Below are positions 31,865 through 42,383 of a DNA stretch of 64,000 nt, one piece after another; position 1 is the stretch's first letter; every line of letters begins with the position of its first letter. The translations under genes were made by a program, and so were the position numbers. Where the stretch lies: assembly GCF_001922585.1 (NCBI RefSeq), contig NZ_MRBS01000008.1, forward strand, positions 1 through 64,000, in the 5' to 3' direction. The notes under the pieces were generated by a model, which worked only from the letters and a program-made list of their open reading frames with translations, was not told where the DNA came from and made no database searches. The stretch comes from Pantoea sp. 1.19 (lineage in GTDB: Bacteria; Pseudomonadota; Gammaproteobacteria; Enterobacterales; Enterobacteriaceae).

Positions 31865-34138
31865 ATGAGTGATCTGACGCAGGACGGCGCAGAGCGTCTT
31901 GCCCTGCACAAATTTACCGAAAAGGCGTACCTGGACTACTCCATGTACGTCATTATGGATCGCGCGCTGCCGGCCATTGGCGATGGTCTGAAACCGGTCC
32001 AGCGCCGCATCGTTTATGCCATGTCCGAGCTGGGCCTGAATGCCAGCGCAAAATTCAAAAAATCCGCCCGTACGGTGGGTGACGTGCTGGGTAAATACCA
32101 TCCGCACGGCGACAGCGCCTGCTACGAAGCGATGGTGCTGATGGCGCAGCCGTTCTCGTATCGCTATCCGCTGGTGGATGGCCAGGGGAACTGGGGGGCG
32201 CCGGACGATCCGAAGTCGTTTGCCGCCATGCGCTACACCGAATCGCGCCTGTCGAAGTACGCCGAGGTGCTGCTGGCCGAGCTGGGGCAGGGCACGGTGG
32301 ACTTTGTGCCGAACTTTGACGGCACCCTGGATGAGCCGAAGATGCTGCCGGCGCGGCTGCCAAACATTTTGCTTAACGGCACCACCGGTATCGCGGTTGG
32401 GATGGCCACCGATATCCCACCGCACAACCTGCGCGAGGTGACCCGCGCGGTCGTTGAGCTAATCGATAATCCGAAAGCCACGCTGGACGCGCTGCTGGAG
32501 ATCGTGCAGGGGCCGGACTACCCAACCGAAGCGGAAATCATCACGCCGCGTGACGATATCCGTAAAATTTACCAGACCGGCCGCGGCTCGGTGCGCCAGC
32601 GTGCGGTGTGGACGCAGGAAGAGGGCGATGTGGTGATCACCGCGCTACCGCACCAGGTTTCCGGCGCCCGGGTGCTGGAGCAGATCGCCAGCCAGATGCG
32701 CAATAAAAAATTGCCGATGGTGGAGGATCTGCGCGACGAGTCGGATCACGAAAACCCGACCCGGCTGGTTATCGTGCCGCGCTCCAACCGCGTGGATATG
32801 AATCAGGTGATGAACCACCTGTTCGCCACCACCGATCTGGAAAAGAGCTATCGCATCAACCTCAACATGATCGGCCTGGATAACCGCCCGGCGGTAAAAA
32901 ATCTGCTGGAAATCCTCTCCGAGTGGCTGGTGTTTCGGCGCGAAACGGTGCGCCGCCGCCTGAATTTCCGCCTTGAGAAGGTACTGAAGCGGCTGCACAT
33001 TCTCGAAGGCCTGCTGGTCGCGTTCCTCAATATTGATGAGGTGATTGAGATAATCCGCAGCGAGGATGAACCGAAGCCGATGCTGATGTCGCGGTTCGGT
33101 ATCAGCGAAACGCAGGCCGAAGCGATTCTGGAGCTGAAGCTGCGCCATCTCGCCAAACTGGAAGAGATGAAAATTCGCGGTGAGCAAAGCGAGCTGGAAA
33201 GCGAGCGCGATCGGTTACAGGGGCTGCTGGCCTCCGAGCGTAAAATGAATACCCTGCTGAAAAAAGAGCTGCAGGCCGACGCTGAGGCCTACGGTGACGC
33301 GCGGCGCTCACCGCTGCGCGAGCGTGATGAAGCCAAAGCGATCAGCGAAACCGATCTGGTGCCCTCCGAGCCGGTGACCATTGTGCTGTCGCAAATGGGC
33401 TGGGTGCGCAGCGCCAAGGGGCACGATATTGACCCCAGCGGACTAAGCTACAAAGCGGGCGACAGTTTCCTTGCCGCCGCGCGCGGGAAGAGTAATCAGC
33501 CGGTGGTGTTCCTCGACAGCAGCGGGCGGAGCTATGCCATCGATCCGGTTTCGCTGCCGTCGGCGCGCGGCCAGGGCGAACCGGTCACCGGTAAAGTCAC
33601 GCTGCCCGCCGGCGCCACCGTGCAGCACCTGCTGATGGAGAATGATGACCAGAAGCTGCTGATGGCCTCCGACGCCGGCTATGGGTTTGTCTGCACCTTC
33701 AGCGACCTGGTGGCGCGCAATCGCGCCGGCAAGGCGCTGCTGACGCTCCCGGCACAGGCCCAGGTGATGCCCCCGCTGGCGGTACAGCACGCGGACGATC
33801 TGCTGCTGGCGATTACCGCCGCCGGTCGGATGCTGGTATTCCCGGTAGGGGATCTGCCCCAGCTGGCCAAAGGCAAAGGCAACAAGATTATCTCTATCCC
33901 GTCGGTGCAGGCGGCCAGCGGAGAAGATAAACTGGCGTGGCTGCTGCTGCTCTCGCCGCAGAGCCGCATCACCCTGCACGTCGGCAAGCGCAAACTGCAG
34001 ATGCGTCCGGAAGAGCTGCAAAAATTCCGCGCTGAACGCGGGCGCCGCGGTACGCTGCTGCCGCGCGGCCTGCAGCGGATCGATCGCGTCGATGTCGAGA
34101 CGCCTGAACGCCCGGCGGTAAGCGACAGCGACGCCTGA
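31865..34138 (+). CDS. parC: DNA topoisomerase IV subunit A
   Basis: Breaks and rejoins DNA in decatenation. The 757 residues carry the catalytic tyrosine at 124 ([11 protein letters not shown]), equal to Tyr120 of E. coli, because the N-terminus here is four residues longer. The quinolone-determining region reads [18 protein letters not shown], with Ser84 and Glu88 in place of E. coli Ser80 and Glu84. These are therefore the wild-type, drug-sensitive residues. The C-terminal beta-pinwheel is complete. plsC follows 98 bases later. Confidence 0.98.
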   Translation: MSDLTQDGAERLALHKFTEKAYLDYSMYVIMDRALPAIGDGLKPVQRRIVYAMSELGLNASAKFKKSARTVGDVLGKYHPHGDSACYEAMVLMAQPFSYRYPLVDGQGNWGAPDDPKSFAAMRYTESRLSKYAEVLLAELGQGTVDFVPNFDGTLDEPKMLPARLPNILLNGTTGIAVGMATDIPPHNLREVTRAVVELIDNPKATLDALLEIVQGPDYPTEAEIITPRDDIRKIYQTGRGSVRQRAVWTQEEGDVVITALPHQVSGARVLEQIASQMRNKKLPMVEDLRDESDHENPTRLVIVPRSNRVDMNQVMNHLFATTDLEKSYRINLNMIGLDNRPAVKNLLEILSEWLVFRRETVRRRLNFRLEKVLKRLHILEGLLVAFLNIDEVIEIIRSEDEPKPMLMSRFGISETQAEAILELKLRHLAKLEEMKIRGEQSELESERDRLQGLLASERKMNTLLKKELQADAEAYGDARRSPLRERDEAKAISETDLVPSEPVTIVLSQMGWVRSAKGHDIDPSGLSYKAGDSFLAAARGKSNQPVVFLDSSGRSYAIDPVSLPSARGQGEPVTGKVTLPAGATVQHLLMENDDQKLLMASDAGYGFVCTFSDLVARNRAGKALLTLPAQAQVMPPLAVQHADDLLLAITAAGRMLVFPVGDLPQLAKGKGNKIISIPSVQAASGEDKLAWLLLLSPQSRITLHVGKRKLQMRPEELQKFRAERGRRGTLLPRGLQRIDRVDVETPERPAVSDSDA

Positions 34139-34236
34139 ATGGCCGGGCGGTGAGTCCGCCGCGGCTGACCGCCCGCACTGCGTCCGGCGCGCATCGACGC
34201 GTCATCGCTGGCGGGTCAGAATTTAATGAGGTAGTA

Positions 34237-34974
34237 ATGCTGGCAATTTTTCGCGTTATTTATGTGGTTATCTATTCCATTCTGGTGTGCGTATTGGGCA
34301 GCATCTGGTGCCTGTTTTCGCCGCGTAATCCCCGGCACGTGGCGCTGTTTGGCCGACTGTTTGGCCGCCTGCACCGCGTGTTTGGCCTGCAAGTTGAGAT
34401 TCGCCGCCCGGCGGATGCGGCGCAGTATGGCAACGCCATCTATATTGCCAATCACCAGAATAACTACGACATGATCACCGCGGCAAACGTCGTACAGCCG
34501 AATACGGTGACCATCGGTAAGAAAAGCCTGCTGTGGATCCCGTTCTTTGGCCAGCTCTACTGGCTCACCGGCAATCTGCTGATCGATCGCGATAATCGCG
34601 CCAAAGCCCACGGCACCATCGGCGAAGTGATTGCGCAATTTAACAAAAAACAGATTTCGTTCTGGATGTTTCCGGAAGGTACGCGCAGCCGCGGCCGCGG
34701 TCTGCTACCGTTTAAAACGGGCGCGTTTCACGCCGCGGTAGCCGCCAACGTACCGATTATTCCGGTGGTGGTCTCTAACACCCACAATAAAATCAAGCTC
34801 AACCGTTGGGACAACGGGCTGGTGATTGTGGAGATGCTGCCGCCGGTCGACGTCTCGGCGTTTGAAAAAGAGTCGGTGCGCAAGCTGGCCACGCACTGTC
34901 GCGCGCTGATGCAGGCCCGACTGGAGGCGTTAAACGCCGAAGTGGCCGAGCGCGAAGCGCGCACCGGACGCTAA
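34237..34974 (+). CDS. plsC: 1-acyl-sn-glycerol-3-phosphate acyltransferase
   Basis: Acylates lysophosphatidic acid to phosphatidic acid at the inner membrane, the step after PlsY, whose gene is also in this window. The 245 residues equal the E. coli length. An N-terminal membrane helix (VIYVVIYSILVCVLGSIW) is followed by the HX4D motif in ANHQNNYD near residue 72. The glycerol-phosphate site is WMFPEGTRSRGRG near 146. The ATG at 34237 is used; a frame extension to 34150 has no homology. It lies between parC and ftsP. Confidence 0.97.
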   Translation: MLAIFRVIYVVIYSILVCVLGSIWCLFSPRNPRHVALFGRLFGRLHRVFGLQVEIRRPADAAQYGNAIYIANHQNNYDMITAANVVQPNTVTIGKKSLLWIPFFGQLYWLTGNLLIDRDNRAKAHGTIGEVIAQFNKKQISFWMFPEGTRSRGRGLLPFKTGAFHAAVAANVPIIPVVVSNTHNKIKLNRWDNGLVIVEMLPPVDVSAFEKESVRKLATHCRALMQARLEALNAEVAEREARTGR

Positions 34975-35050
34975 CTGTCCGTCCTGCGGGCGCATTACTA
35001 AAAAGGACCTGCGCGGCTGACCCCAGCGCAGACACGGGTACGGAGAGTCT

Positions 35051-36472
35051 ATGTCCTTCAGTCGACGTCATTTTCTTCAGCTTTCCGGCGCGGCGATCTG
35101 CGCGTCGTCGCTGCCGCGCCGCGCGGCGGCGGCCGAAGGTGAAATTGCGCTGCCGGTTCCGCCGCTGCTGGAGTCCCGCCGCGGTCAGCCCCTGTTTCTC
35201 ACGCTGCAACGCTGCCACTGGGCCTTCAGTGGCGGTGGCAAAGCGCCGGCGTGGGGGATCAACGGCCTCTACCTCGGCCCAACGGTGCGCGTCTGGAGCG
35301 GCGATGACGTCAAGCTGATTTACAGCAATCGCCTTAGCGAACCGGTAGCGATGACCATCAGCGGGCTGCAGGTGCCGGGCGCACTGATGGGCGGGGCGCC
35401 GCGGATGATGTCGCCGGGCGTCGACTGGTCGCCGGTGATGCCGATCCGCCAGCCGGCCGCCACCTGCTGGTATCATGCCAATACCCCTAACCGGATGGCG
35501 CCGCACGTCTACAATGGCCTGGCGGGCATGTGGCTGGTGGAAGACGCGGTCAGCAAAAATCTGCCGATTCCCAGCCACTACGGCGTTGACGATTTTCCAA
35601 TCATTCTGCAGGACAAGCGGCTGGACAGTTTTGGCGCCCCGGTCTATCAGGCCCCCTCCAACGGCGGCTTCACCGGCGATACGCTGCTGGTAAACGGTGT
35701 ACAGAGCCCGTTTGTTGAAGTCTCACGCGGCTGGGTGCGACTGCGGCTGCTTAACGCCTCCAACGCCCGGCGTTTTCTGCTGAGCATGAGCGATGGGCGC
35801 TCGTTTAACGTGATTGCCAGCGATCAGGGCTTCCTGCCTGCGCCGGTGGCGGTAAAGCAGCTGGCGCTGGCCCCGGGAGAGCGGCGGGAAATTCTGGTGG
35901 ACATGACCGAGGGAAATGAAGTCAGCATCACCGCCGGCGAAGGGGCCAGCGTGATGGATCGGCTGCGCGGGCTGTTTGAGCCCTCCAGCATCCTGATAAA
36001 CCCCACCGTACTGACCCTGCGGCCGACCGGGCTGCTGCCGCTGGTTACTGATAATCTGCCGATGCGGCTGCTCTCCGATCAAATTCTGGATGGCGCGGTC
36101 AGCCGCACCCGCGAATTCCGGCTTGGCGACAGCCTGCCGGGGATCAATGGGGCACTCTGGGACATGACCCGCATCGATGTGCAAAGCCAGCAGGGCAGCT
36201 TTGAGCGCTGGGTGTTCCACAGCGATACACCGCAGGCGATGCATCTGCAGGGTGTCATGTTCCTGGTCAAAAGCGTCAACGGCGCGCCGCCGGCGCCGGA
36301 GGATCGCGGCTGGAAAGACACCGTCTGGGTCGACGGCGAGGTCGAACTGCTGGTCTCCTTCACGCAGCCCTCCTCGGAGCATTTTCCTTTCGTCTACTAC
36401 AGCCAGATGCTGGAGATGGCCGATCGCGGTACTGCCGGACAGCTGCTGGTCCAGCCGGCCCTGAGCGGCTAG
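35051..36472 (+). CDS. ftsP: Cell division protein FtsP (multicopper-oxidase-like, Tat exported)
   Basis: Periplasmic protein that stabilises the divisome under stress (formerly SufI), with a cupredoxin fold lacking copper ligands. The 473-residue precursor starts MSFSRRHFLQLSGAAICASS, containing the twin-arginine Tat motif SRRHFLQ. Three cupredoxin domains follow: about 40-190, 190-330 and 340-470. The C-terminal copper-binding histidine pattern of true oxidases (HCHxxxH) is not seen, as expected. It lies 76 bases after plsC in the parC-plsC-ftsP order of E. coli. Confidence 0.96.
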   Translation: MSFSRRHFLQLSGAAICASSLPRRAAAAEGEIALPVPPLLESRRGQPLFLTLQRCHWAFSGGGKAPAWGINGLYLGPTVRVWSGDDVKLIYSNRLSEPVAMTISGLQVPGALMGGAPRMMSPGVDWSPVMPIRQPAATCWYHANTPNRMAPHVYNGLAGMWLVEDAVSKNLPIPSHYGVDDFPIILQDKRLDSFGAPVYQAPSNGGFTGDTLLVNGVQSPFVEVSRGWVRLRLLNASNARRFLLSMSDGRSFNVIASDQGFLPAPVAVKQLALAPGERREILVDMTEGNEVSITAGEGASVMDRLRGLFEPSSILINPTVLTLRPTGLLPLVTDNLPMRLLSDQILDGAVSRTREFRLGDSLPGINGALWDMTRIDVQSQQGSFERWVFHSDTPQAMHLQGVMFLVKSVNGAPPAPEDRGWKDTVWVDGEVELLVSFTQPSSEHFPFVYYSQMLEMADRGTAGQLLVQPALSG

Positions 36473-37515
36473 CGGGCCGATGCGCAGCGTCGCTGCCCGC
36501 CTTTTTGGAGCCGTGACGCGCGTTGAGCACATCTGACGCGATGGTGATTAAGCCGAACACGTGCTACGTTGCCGGCTTTAGCTGTGCATTATCCAGCGGT
36601 GCGGAACGTCACGTGGCAAAGCCGGGGTTTCCCCTCACGCAGGCGGTGGTGAATAAATAAGATCCCGGGCAAACGTGCCCGTCAGCCGGACCTGTTTTCA
36701 GGCAACACGCACGCTTTCAGGCACGCCTGCCTGCATCATTGTGTTCAACGCCCCCCGGGTCAACGTTTCCGTAACCTGACTGAGTGTCATCTCGCGGCGT
36801 CAATGAGCCGCCGGGCAGCGGTTTAAGCTGACGGCCTGCGCGCACGTCCACCGGACATTGTTCCCCGCAGACGCGGATTAGCCGCTGCGTTCTGCGGGCT
36901 CTCCGGGCCGGTAGCCCGCTCTCCTCCGGGGAGAAAGGAGGGCGCTGATGCTCTTATGGCGTAGCGCACCGCGGCGGCGTCGGGTGCCATCAGCCCGGCT
37001 CGCTGCGGCGGGTCTGACTTTTCTGTGCATCTGGCGGATACGCGCCGGGCAGGCCGCTGAGTCCGCCATCGAGTTCAGTGCCGGGCCCGCCTGATAATTT
37101 TGTACGTTCTGCCGCCAACGGCCTGACGCTGCTTTCGCCCGATGCGGCGGCGCGCCTTACCCTGCGTGTTAACTTCTCTCCCTTCACCGAAGATCGTCAG
37201 TCCGGTGAAATCGATTGGCGCAATTTCCCCCCGTGCGGGGGCGTGAAAACTGACGATGCCCATCTGCTGGCGCTGCTGTTATCCTCGCAGCGCAGCGGAG
37301 CACCCATCAGGGCAAAAAGGGCGTCAATACCGCCCGGGGGCCAGCAGGGTCAGTCGGAACCGGCGGATCATCATCGGAAGAGGCGTGATGGCCAGACAGG
37401 ACCGGCGATGAAGGCGTTTTCGCGATGAGGGGAGGAGGGGGCAGCGGTGAATTTCCGTAGTGCAATGGCGCAATACCCCCTATAATGCCGCTCCTTTTTT
37501 CGCCGGAACATCACT
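36473..37515. other. 1.04-kb region between ftsP and ygiQ without a confirmed gene
   Basis: No recognisable gene. Two short plus-strand frames may be relics. One at 36948-37094 begins MLLWRSAPRR, then has a hydrophobic stretch ending QAAESAIEFSAGPA that looks like an exported protein start. One at 37078-37428 (116 codons) overlaps it in another frame. A small dyad CGGGC/GCCCG lies at 36666-36681. The rest is GC-rich and unremarkable. The ygiQ promoter must be near 37440-37500. Confidence 0.4.
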
Positions 37516-39648
37516 ATGAGCAGCACCAGCCTGATCCAACCGGATCGTGAACTCTTTTCCTGGCCGCCATACTGGGCCGCCTGCTATGGCCCCGCGCCCT
37601 TTTTACCCATGACGCGAGAGGAAATGGATACCCTCGGCTGGGACAGCTGCGACATCATTATCGTCAGCGGCGATGCTTACGTGGACCACCCGAGTTTTGG
37701 TATGGCGATCATTGGCCGGATGCTGGAAGCGCAGGGCTTCCGCGTCGGAATCATTGCCCAGCCGGACTGGAGCAGTAAGGCTGACTTTATGCGCCTCGGC
37801 AAGCCGAACCTGTTTTTCGGCATCACCGCCGGTAACATGGATTCGATGATTAATCGCTACACTGCCGACCGTAAACGCCGGCATGATGATGCCTATACGC
37901 CGGACAACGCCCCGGACAAGCGCCCGGATCGCGCCACGCTGGTCTATACCCAGCGCTGTAAAGAGGCCTGGCGCGATGTGCCGGTGATCATTGGCGGCAT
38001 TGAGGCCAGCCTGCGTCGCACCGCGCACTACGACTACTGGTCGGATACCGTTCGCCGTTCCATTCTGGTGGACAGCAAAGCCGATCTGCTGGTGTTCGGC
38101 AACGGTGAGCGTCCGCTGGTTGAGGTGGCCCACCGGCTGGCGGCCGGCGAACCGATTGGCAGCATTACCGATGTGCGTAACACGGCGATGATGCTGAAAA
38201 CCGCGCGTCCCGGCTGGCAGGGCGTGGATTCTACCCGACTGGATAAGCCGGGCCGCATCGATCCGATCCCCAACCCCTACGGCGAGGATTTACCCTGCGC
38301 CACCAGCGCACCGGCGCCTGCTGACGACGCGGCGAAGCCGATTGTGGTTCAGATGCCAAAGCCGAAACCCTGGGAAAAAACCTACGTGCTGCTGCCGTCG
38401 TATGAGAAGGTGAAGAACGACAAAATCCTGTACGCCCACGCCTCGCGCATCGTTCACCACGAAACTAACCCGGGCTGCGCCCGCGCGCTGATGCAGAAAC
38501 ACGGCGATCGCTATCTGTGGCTCAACCCACCGGCGATCCCGCTGACCACTCCGGAGATGGACAGCGTCTATGCGCTGCCGTTTGCCCGCGTGCCGCACCC
38601 CAGCTACGGCAGCAGCAAAATTCCGGCTTACGACATGATCCGCTTCTCGGTGAATATCATGCGCGGCTGCTTCGGCGGCTGCAGCTTCTGTTCGATAACC
38701 GAACACGAAGGGCGGATCATCCAGAGCCGCTCGCAAGAGTCGATCGTGGCGGAAATCGAAGAGATCCGCGACAAAGTGCCGGGCTTTACCGGGGTGATCT
38801 CGGACATCGGTGGGCCGACCGCCAACATGTATATGCTGCGCTGTAAAACCCCGCGCGCCGAGCAGACCTGCCGGCGGGCCTCCTGCGTCTGGCCGGCTAT
38901 CTGTCCGCATCTGGATACCAATCATCAGCCAACCATCGATCTCTATCGCCGTACCCGCAGTATCAAGGGGATCAAAAAGATCCTGATCGCCTCCGGGGTG
39001 CGCTACGATTTGGCGGTGGAGGATCCGCGCTATATCAAGGAGCTGGCCAGTCACCACGTGGGCGGCTACCTGAAGATAGCGCCGGAGCACACCGAAGAAG
39101 GCCCGCTGTCGAAGATGATGAAGCCGGGGATGGGCAGCTATCACCGCTTTAAAACGCTGTTTGACCACTATTCGAAAGAGGCCGGGAAAGAGCAATACCT
39201 GATCCCCTATTTTATCGCCTCGCACCCCGGTACAACCGATGAGGATATGCTGAACCTGGCGCTGTGGCTGAAAGAGAACCGTTTCCGCCTCGACCAGGTA
39301 CAGAACTTCTATCCTTCGCCGATGGCCAATGCCACCACCATGTACCACAGCGGTAAGAACCCGCTCAATCGGGTGAACTATAAAACGGAAGAGGTGACGA
39401 TCCCGAAGGGTGAACGTCAGCGCCGCCTGCATAAGGCGCTGCTGCGTTATCACGATCCCAAAAACTGGCCGCTGATCCGCGAAGCGCTGGTGGCAATGGG
39501 CAAAAAGCACCTGATTGGCAACGCGAAAGGCTGTTTGATTCCGCCGGCCAGCGCCGATGAGGCGCGGCAGACATCACGCGCGCCGCGCGGCGTGCAGCCG
39601 GCGCTTACCCGGCATATTCCGGTGAAGAGTCAGCAGCGCAAGCGTTAA
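37516..39648 (+). CDS. ygiQ: Radical SAM protein YgiQ
   Basis: Large cytoplasmic radical S-adenosylmethionine protein of the UPF0313 family; its reaction is unknown. The 710 residues have an N-terminal B12-binding-like domain ([20 protein letters not shown]) and the iron-sulfur motif CX3CX2C in [18 protein letters not shown] near residue 390. A conserved C-terminal region includes [20 protein letters not shown] and [20 protein letters not shown]. The C-terminal tail is basic and probably disordered. E. coli YgiQ is about 739 residues. It is convergent with dkgA. Confidence 0.95.
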   Translation: MSSTSLIQPDRELFSWPPYWAACYGPAPFLPMTREEMDTLGWDSCDIIIVSGDAYVDHPSFGMAIIGRMLEAQGFRVGIIAQPDWSSKADFMRLGKPNLFFGITAGNMDSMINRYTADRKRRHDDAYTPDNAPDKRPDRATLVYTQRCKEAWRDVPVIIGGIEASLRRTAHYDYWSDTVRRSILVDSKADLLVFGNGERPLVEVAHRLAAGEPIGSITDVRNTAMMLKTARPGWQGVDSTRLDKPGRIDPIPNPYGEDLPCATSAPAPADDAAKPIVVQMPKPKPWEKTYVLLPSYEKVKNDKILYAHASRIVHHETNPGCARALMQKHGDRYLWLNPPAIPLTTPEMDSVYALPFARVPHPSYGSSKIPAYDMIRFSVNIMRGCFGGCSFCSITEHEGRIIQSRSQESIVAEIEEIRDKVPGFTGVISDIGGPTANMYMLRCKTPRAEQTCRRASCVWPAICPHLDTNHQPTIDLYRRTRSIKGIKKILIASGVRYDLAVEDPRYIKELASHHVGGYLKIAPEHTEEGPLSKMMKPGMGSYHRFKTLFDHYSKEAGKEQYLIPYFIASHPGTTDEDMLNLALWLKENRFRLDQVQNFYPSPMANATTMYHSGKNPLNRVNYKTEEVTIPKGERQRRLHKALLRYHDPKNWPLIREALVAMGKKHLIGNAKGCLIPPASADEARQTSRAPRGVQPALTRHIPVKSQQRKR

Positions 39649-39659
39649 GCGGAAAAGGG

Positions 39660-39679
39660 GGACGGGCCGCAGCCCGTCC
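39660..39679. terminator. Bidirectional terminator between ygiQ and dkgA
   Basis: A perfect 8-bp stem GGACGGGC/GCCCGTCC with a CGCA loop sits between the two convergent stops. On the minus strand it is followed by CCCTTTT, giving a weak U-tract for dkgA. Confidence 0.65.
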
Positions 39680-39686
39680 GGTGAGA

Positions 39687-40514
39687 TTAGCCGTTAAAGG
39701 TTTTTGGATCCGGACCCAGCCGGTGCCCCTTATCCAGTGTGGCTATTTCGCTGAGTTCCGGCTTCTCAAGGCGGAAGTCAAATACCGCGAAATTCTCTTC
39801 AATGCGCGACGGGGTGACCGATTTCGGGATCACCACCAGTCCGCTGTCCAGGTGCCAGCGAATGACAATCTGCGCCGGCGTCTTATCATACTTTTTCGCC
39901 AGGTGACGAATGATTGGCTGATCGAAAACGCCTTCGCCGCCCTGCGCCAGCGGGCTCCAGGATTCGGTTTGAATATGATGCATTGCATTCCAGGCGTGCA
40001 GCTCGCGCTGCTGGAGCATCGGGTGCAGCTCAATCTGGTTAATTACCGGCGTCACGCCGGTCTCGTCAATCAGGTGCTTCAGGTGATCGTTGTTAAAGTT
40101 ACAGACGCCGATGCTTTTCACCCGCCCCTGCTGCTGCAGGGCAATCATCTGCTTCCATGACTCAACATAGTTGCCCTTCTCCGGACACGGCCAGTGCATC
40201 AGGTAGAGATCTACCGTCTCCAGCTGCAGCTTGTTCAGGCTGGTTTCCAGCGCTTTTTCCGCCTGCAGCTGATCGTCGTTCCACAGCTTGGTGGTGATAA
40301 AAATCTCGTCGCGCGGTACCGCGGTTTCCTGCAGGGCGGCACCGATGGCCGCTTCGTTTTTATAAATCGCGGCGGTATCAATGTGGCGATAGCCTACCTC
40401 GAGCGCTTTCAGCGCCGCGTTGCGGGCGTCATCATCGCTGGCCTGCCATACGCCCAACCCAAGCTGCGGCATGCTGTTGCCGTCGCGGAGTTTAATATAG
40501 GGTTGATCTGCCAT
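39687..40514 (-). CDS. dkgA: 2,5-diketo-D-gluconate reductase A / methylglyoxal reductase
   Basis: NADPH-dependent aldo-keto reductase that reduces 2,5-diketogluconate, methylglyoxal and other aldehydes. The 275 residues match E. coli. Catalytic residues are in the usual order: Asp in YRHIDTAAIYKNE with the Tyr in the same segment, Lys in ITTKLWN, and His in LYLMHWPCP. The cofactor phosphate site is IPKSVTPSRIEENF. The start at 40514 has the ribosome site GGAGG. It is divergent from yqhC. The alcohol dehydrogenase yqhD, its E. coli partner, is absent. Confidence 0.96.
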   Translation of the reverse strand: MADQPYIKLRDGNSMPQLGLGVWQASDDDARNAALKALEVGYRHIDTAAIYKNEAAIGAALQETAVPRDEIFITTKLWNDDQLQAEKALETSLNKLQLETVDLYLMHWPCPEKGNYVESWKQMIALQQQGRVKSIGVCNFNNDHLKHLIDETGVTPVINQIELHPMLQQRELHAWNAMHHIQTESWSPLAQGGEGVFDQPIIRHLAKKYDKTPAQIVIRWHLDSGLVVIPKSVTPSRIEENFAVFDFRLEKPELSEIATLDKGHRLGPDPKTFNG

Positions 40515-40726
40515 AGGGCCTCCTGGTAGTGAGTGATGGGGGTCGATGCCTCGACTCAGAGCACTAAGTCTAGACGATCGCGCACGGGTTGAGGGAAATC
40601 GTCGGCGCGCAGGGCACGCCGTGCCTACTTGCCTGTTTCGCGCCTTTTCTTGCCTAATCCGCTTCCGGACTGGAGAAATTCCCGCGACCAGGTCAGGATG
40701 GAACAACACACTCAGGGAGATCAGCA

Positions 40727-41629
40727 ATGGATCGGGACGCCATTTGTCGCCGTCTGGCGCAGCAAACGTTAACCATCATGCGCGGCGATACGAGCGCGCT
40801 GGCGGCGGTGCCGGACCTGCGCCTGCTGTATGCCAGTCAGCCGAGTGGACGCACGCCGGTGATGTATCAGCCGGGAATCGTGATTCTGTTTCAGGGGCAC
40901 AAAACGGGCTATCTGAGCAACCGCGTATTTCACTACAACGCACACGCCTACCTGATGCTCACCGTGCCGCTGCCGTTTGAATGCGAAACCTTTGCCAGTC
41001 CGCAGGAGCCGCTGGTAGGCCTGTCGCTGCGGGTAGATGCGCTCAGGCTGCAGGAGCTGCTGATGGCGATGGATGCGGATGGCGATTTACCGGCGCCACC
41101 CGACAATCACGGCATTCACGCCGCGCTGCTGACGGAATCGATCCTGTGCGCCGCAGAACGGCTGCTGGATGTGCTGGCCACGCCGCGCGACGCGCGGGTG
41201 CTCGGGCCGCAGATTGTCCGCGAGATCCTCTATTACGTGCTGACCGGACCCTGCGGCGGTGCGCTGCTGGCGCTGGCCAACCGCCAGACCCAGGTCAGCC
41301 AGATCGCGCGCGCGCTGCGGCGCATTGAGCAGCATTTTGCTGAGCACCTGAGCGTGGAGCGGCTGGCGGCGGAGGTGAATATGAGCGTCTCTGCGTTTCA
41401 TCACAACTTCAAAGCGGTGACCAGCACCTCGCCGCTGCAGTACCTGAAAAGCTATCGGCTGCATCAGGCGCGCGGGCTGCTGGCTCAGGAGGGGATCCGC
41501 GCCAGCACTGCCGCGATGCGGGTGGGCTACGAAAGCGCCTCGCAGTTCTCACGCGAATTTAAGCGTTATTTTGGCATCACGCCGGGGGAGGAGATCGCCC
41601 GGCTGCGGCAAACTTCCCCCGTGGCTTAA
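40727..41629 (+). CDS. yqhC: AraC-family regulator YqhC
   Basis: Aldehyde-responsive activator; in E. coli it turns on yqhD and dkgA. The 300 residues have an AraC_N (cupin-like) sensor domain at about 20-165 and two helix-turn-helix motifs at about 190-295 ([20 protein letters not shown] and [20 protein letters not shown]). It lies upstream of and divergent from dkgA across 212 bases, where its operator should lie. With yqhD missing, dkgA is its likely main target. Confidence 0.92.
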   Translation: MDRDAICRRLAQQTLTIMRGDTSALAAVPDLRLLYASQPSGRTPVMYQPGIVILFQGHKTGYLSNRVFHYNAHAYLMLTVPLPFECETFASPQEPLVGLSLRVDALRLQELLMAMDADGDLPAPPDNHGIHAALLTESILCAAERLLDVLATPRDARVLGPQIVREILYYVLTGPCGGALLALANRQTQVSQIARALRRIEQHFAEHLSVERLAAEVNMSVSAFHHNFKAVTSTSPLQYLKSYRLHQARGLLAQEGIRASTAAMRVGYESASQFSREFKRYFGITPGEEIARLRQTSPVA

Positions 41630-42282
41630 GCTTTTTTGCGCCGCCTCAGTACCACGACAATGCTGCCGGCGAGACCGACGAACAGCAGCACCAGCGGCAG
41701 CAGGATCAGGATTGCCATCACCTGATCTTCGTGGCGCTTAATAAAGGGGATTTGGCTGATACCGTAGCCAAAGGTGACCACGATGCCAACCCACAGCAGG
41801 CCACTCAGCCAGTTAAACAGTTGAAAGCGGCCATTGTTCAGGCCGGCGATCCCGGCCATTGTGGGCAGCAGGGTGCGCACAAAGGCCAGAAAGCGGCCAA
41901 TCAGCAGCGCCATCAGGCCGTGGCGGTGGAACAGCGACCAGGCGCGCTGGTGGTACTGAGCCGGCAAATGCAGCAGCCAGCCCTTCACCAGGCGGGTATT
42001 GCCCAGCCAGCGCCCCTGCAGGTAGCTTAGCCAGCAGCCGAGGCTGGCGGCAGCGGTGAGGATCAGCAGCGTGGGAACAAACCCCATCACGCCTTTGGCT
42101 ATCATCGCACCGGCCAGCAACAGCAGGCTGTCACCCGGCAAAAAGGAGGCCGGCAGCAGACCGTTTTCCAAAAACAGCGTCGTGAACATGATGGCATAAA
42201 CAATCCATACAATGTCCGGATTGGCCAGCGCGGCAAAATCCTGATGCCACAGCGCCTGAACAATCTCATGCAACACACCCAT
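41626..42282 (-). CDS. yghB: DedA-family membrane protein YghB
   Basis: A 218-residue inner-membrane protein of the DedA family. With YqjA it is needed for normal division and membrane potential in E. coli, and DedA proteins are linked to undecaprenyl phosphate or phospholipid flipping. The family motifs are present: [22 protein letters not shown] in the first half, then the G/FxxR region [17 protein letters not shown]. The C-terminus is basic (RRRKKA). It overlaps yqhC by 4 bases in convergent orientation and lies downstream of metC. Confidence 0.93.
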   Translation of the reverse strand: MGVLHEIVQALWHQDFAALANPDIVWIVYAIMFTTLFLENGLLPASFLPGDSLLLLAGAMIAKGVMGFVPTLLILTAAASLGCWLSYLQGRWLGNTRLVKGWLLHLPAQYHQRAWSLFHRHGLMALLIGRFLAFVRTLLPTMAGIAGLNNGRFQLFNWLSGLLWVGIVVTFGYGISQIPFIKRHEDQVMAILILLPLVLLFVGLAGSIVVVLRRRKKA

Positions 42283-42383
42283 GTGCAGTCCCGTCAGTAA
42301 AAAGTAACAGAGTGTAGCCTGTCTGGTCCGGCGTCGCGGTCAATGCGCGGGCAGTCGCCCGTTTCGTTGACGCCGGGTTGAGG

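Noticed and set aside
31865-34138. Quinolone-resistance change in parC because Ser and Glu are not at positions 80 and 84
   Set aside because: The N-terminus is four residues longer; the residues at 84 and 88 are the wild-type Ser and Glu.
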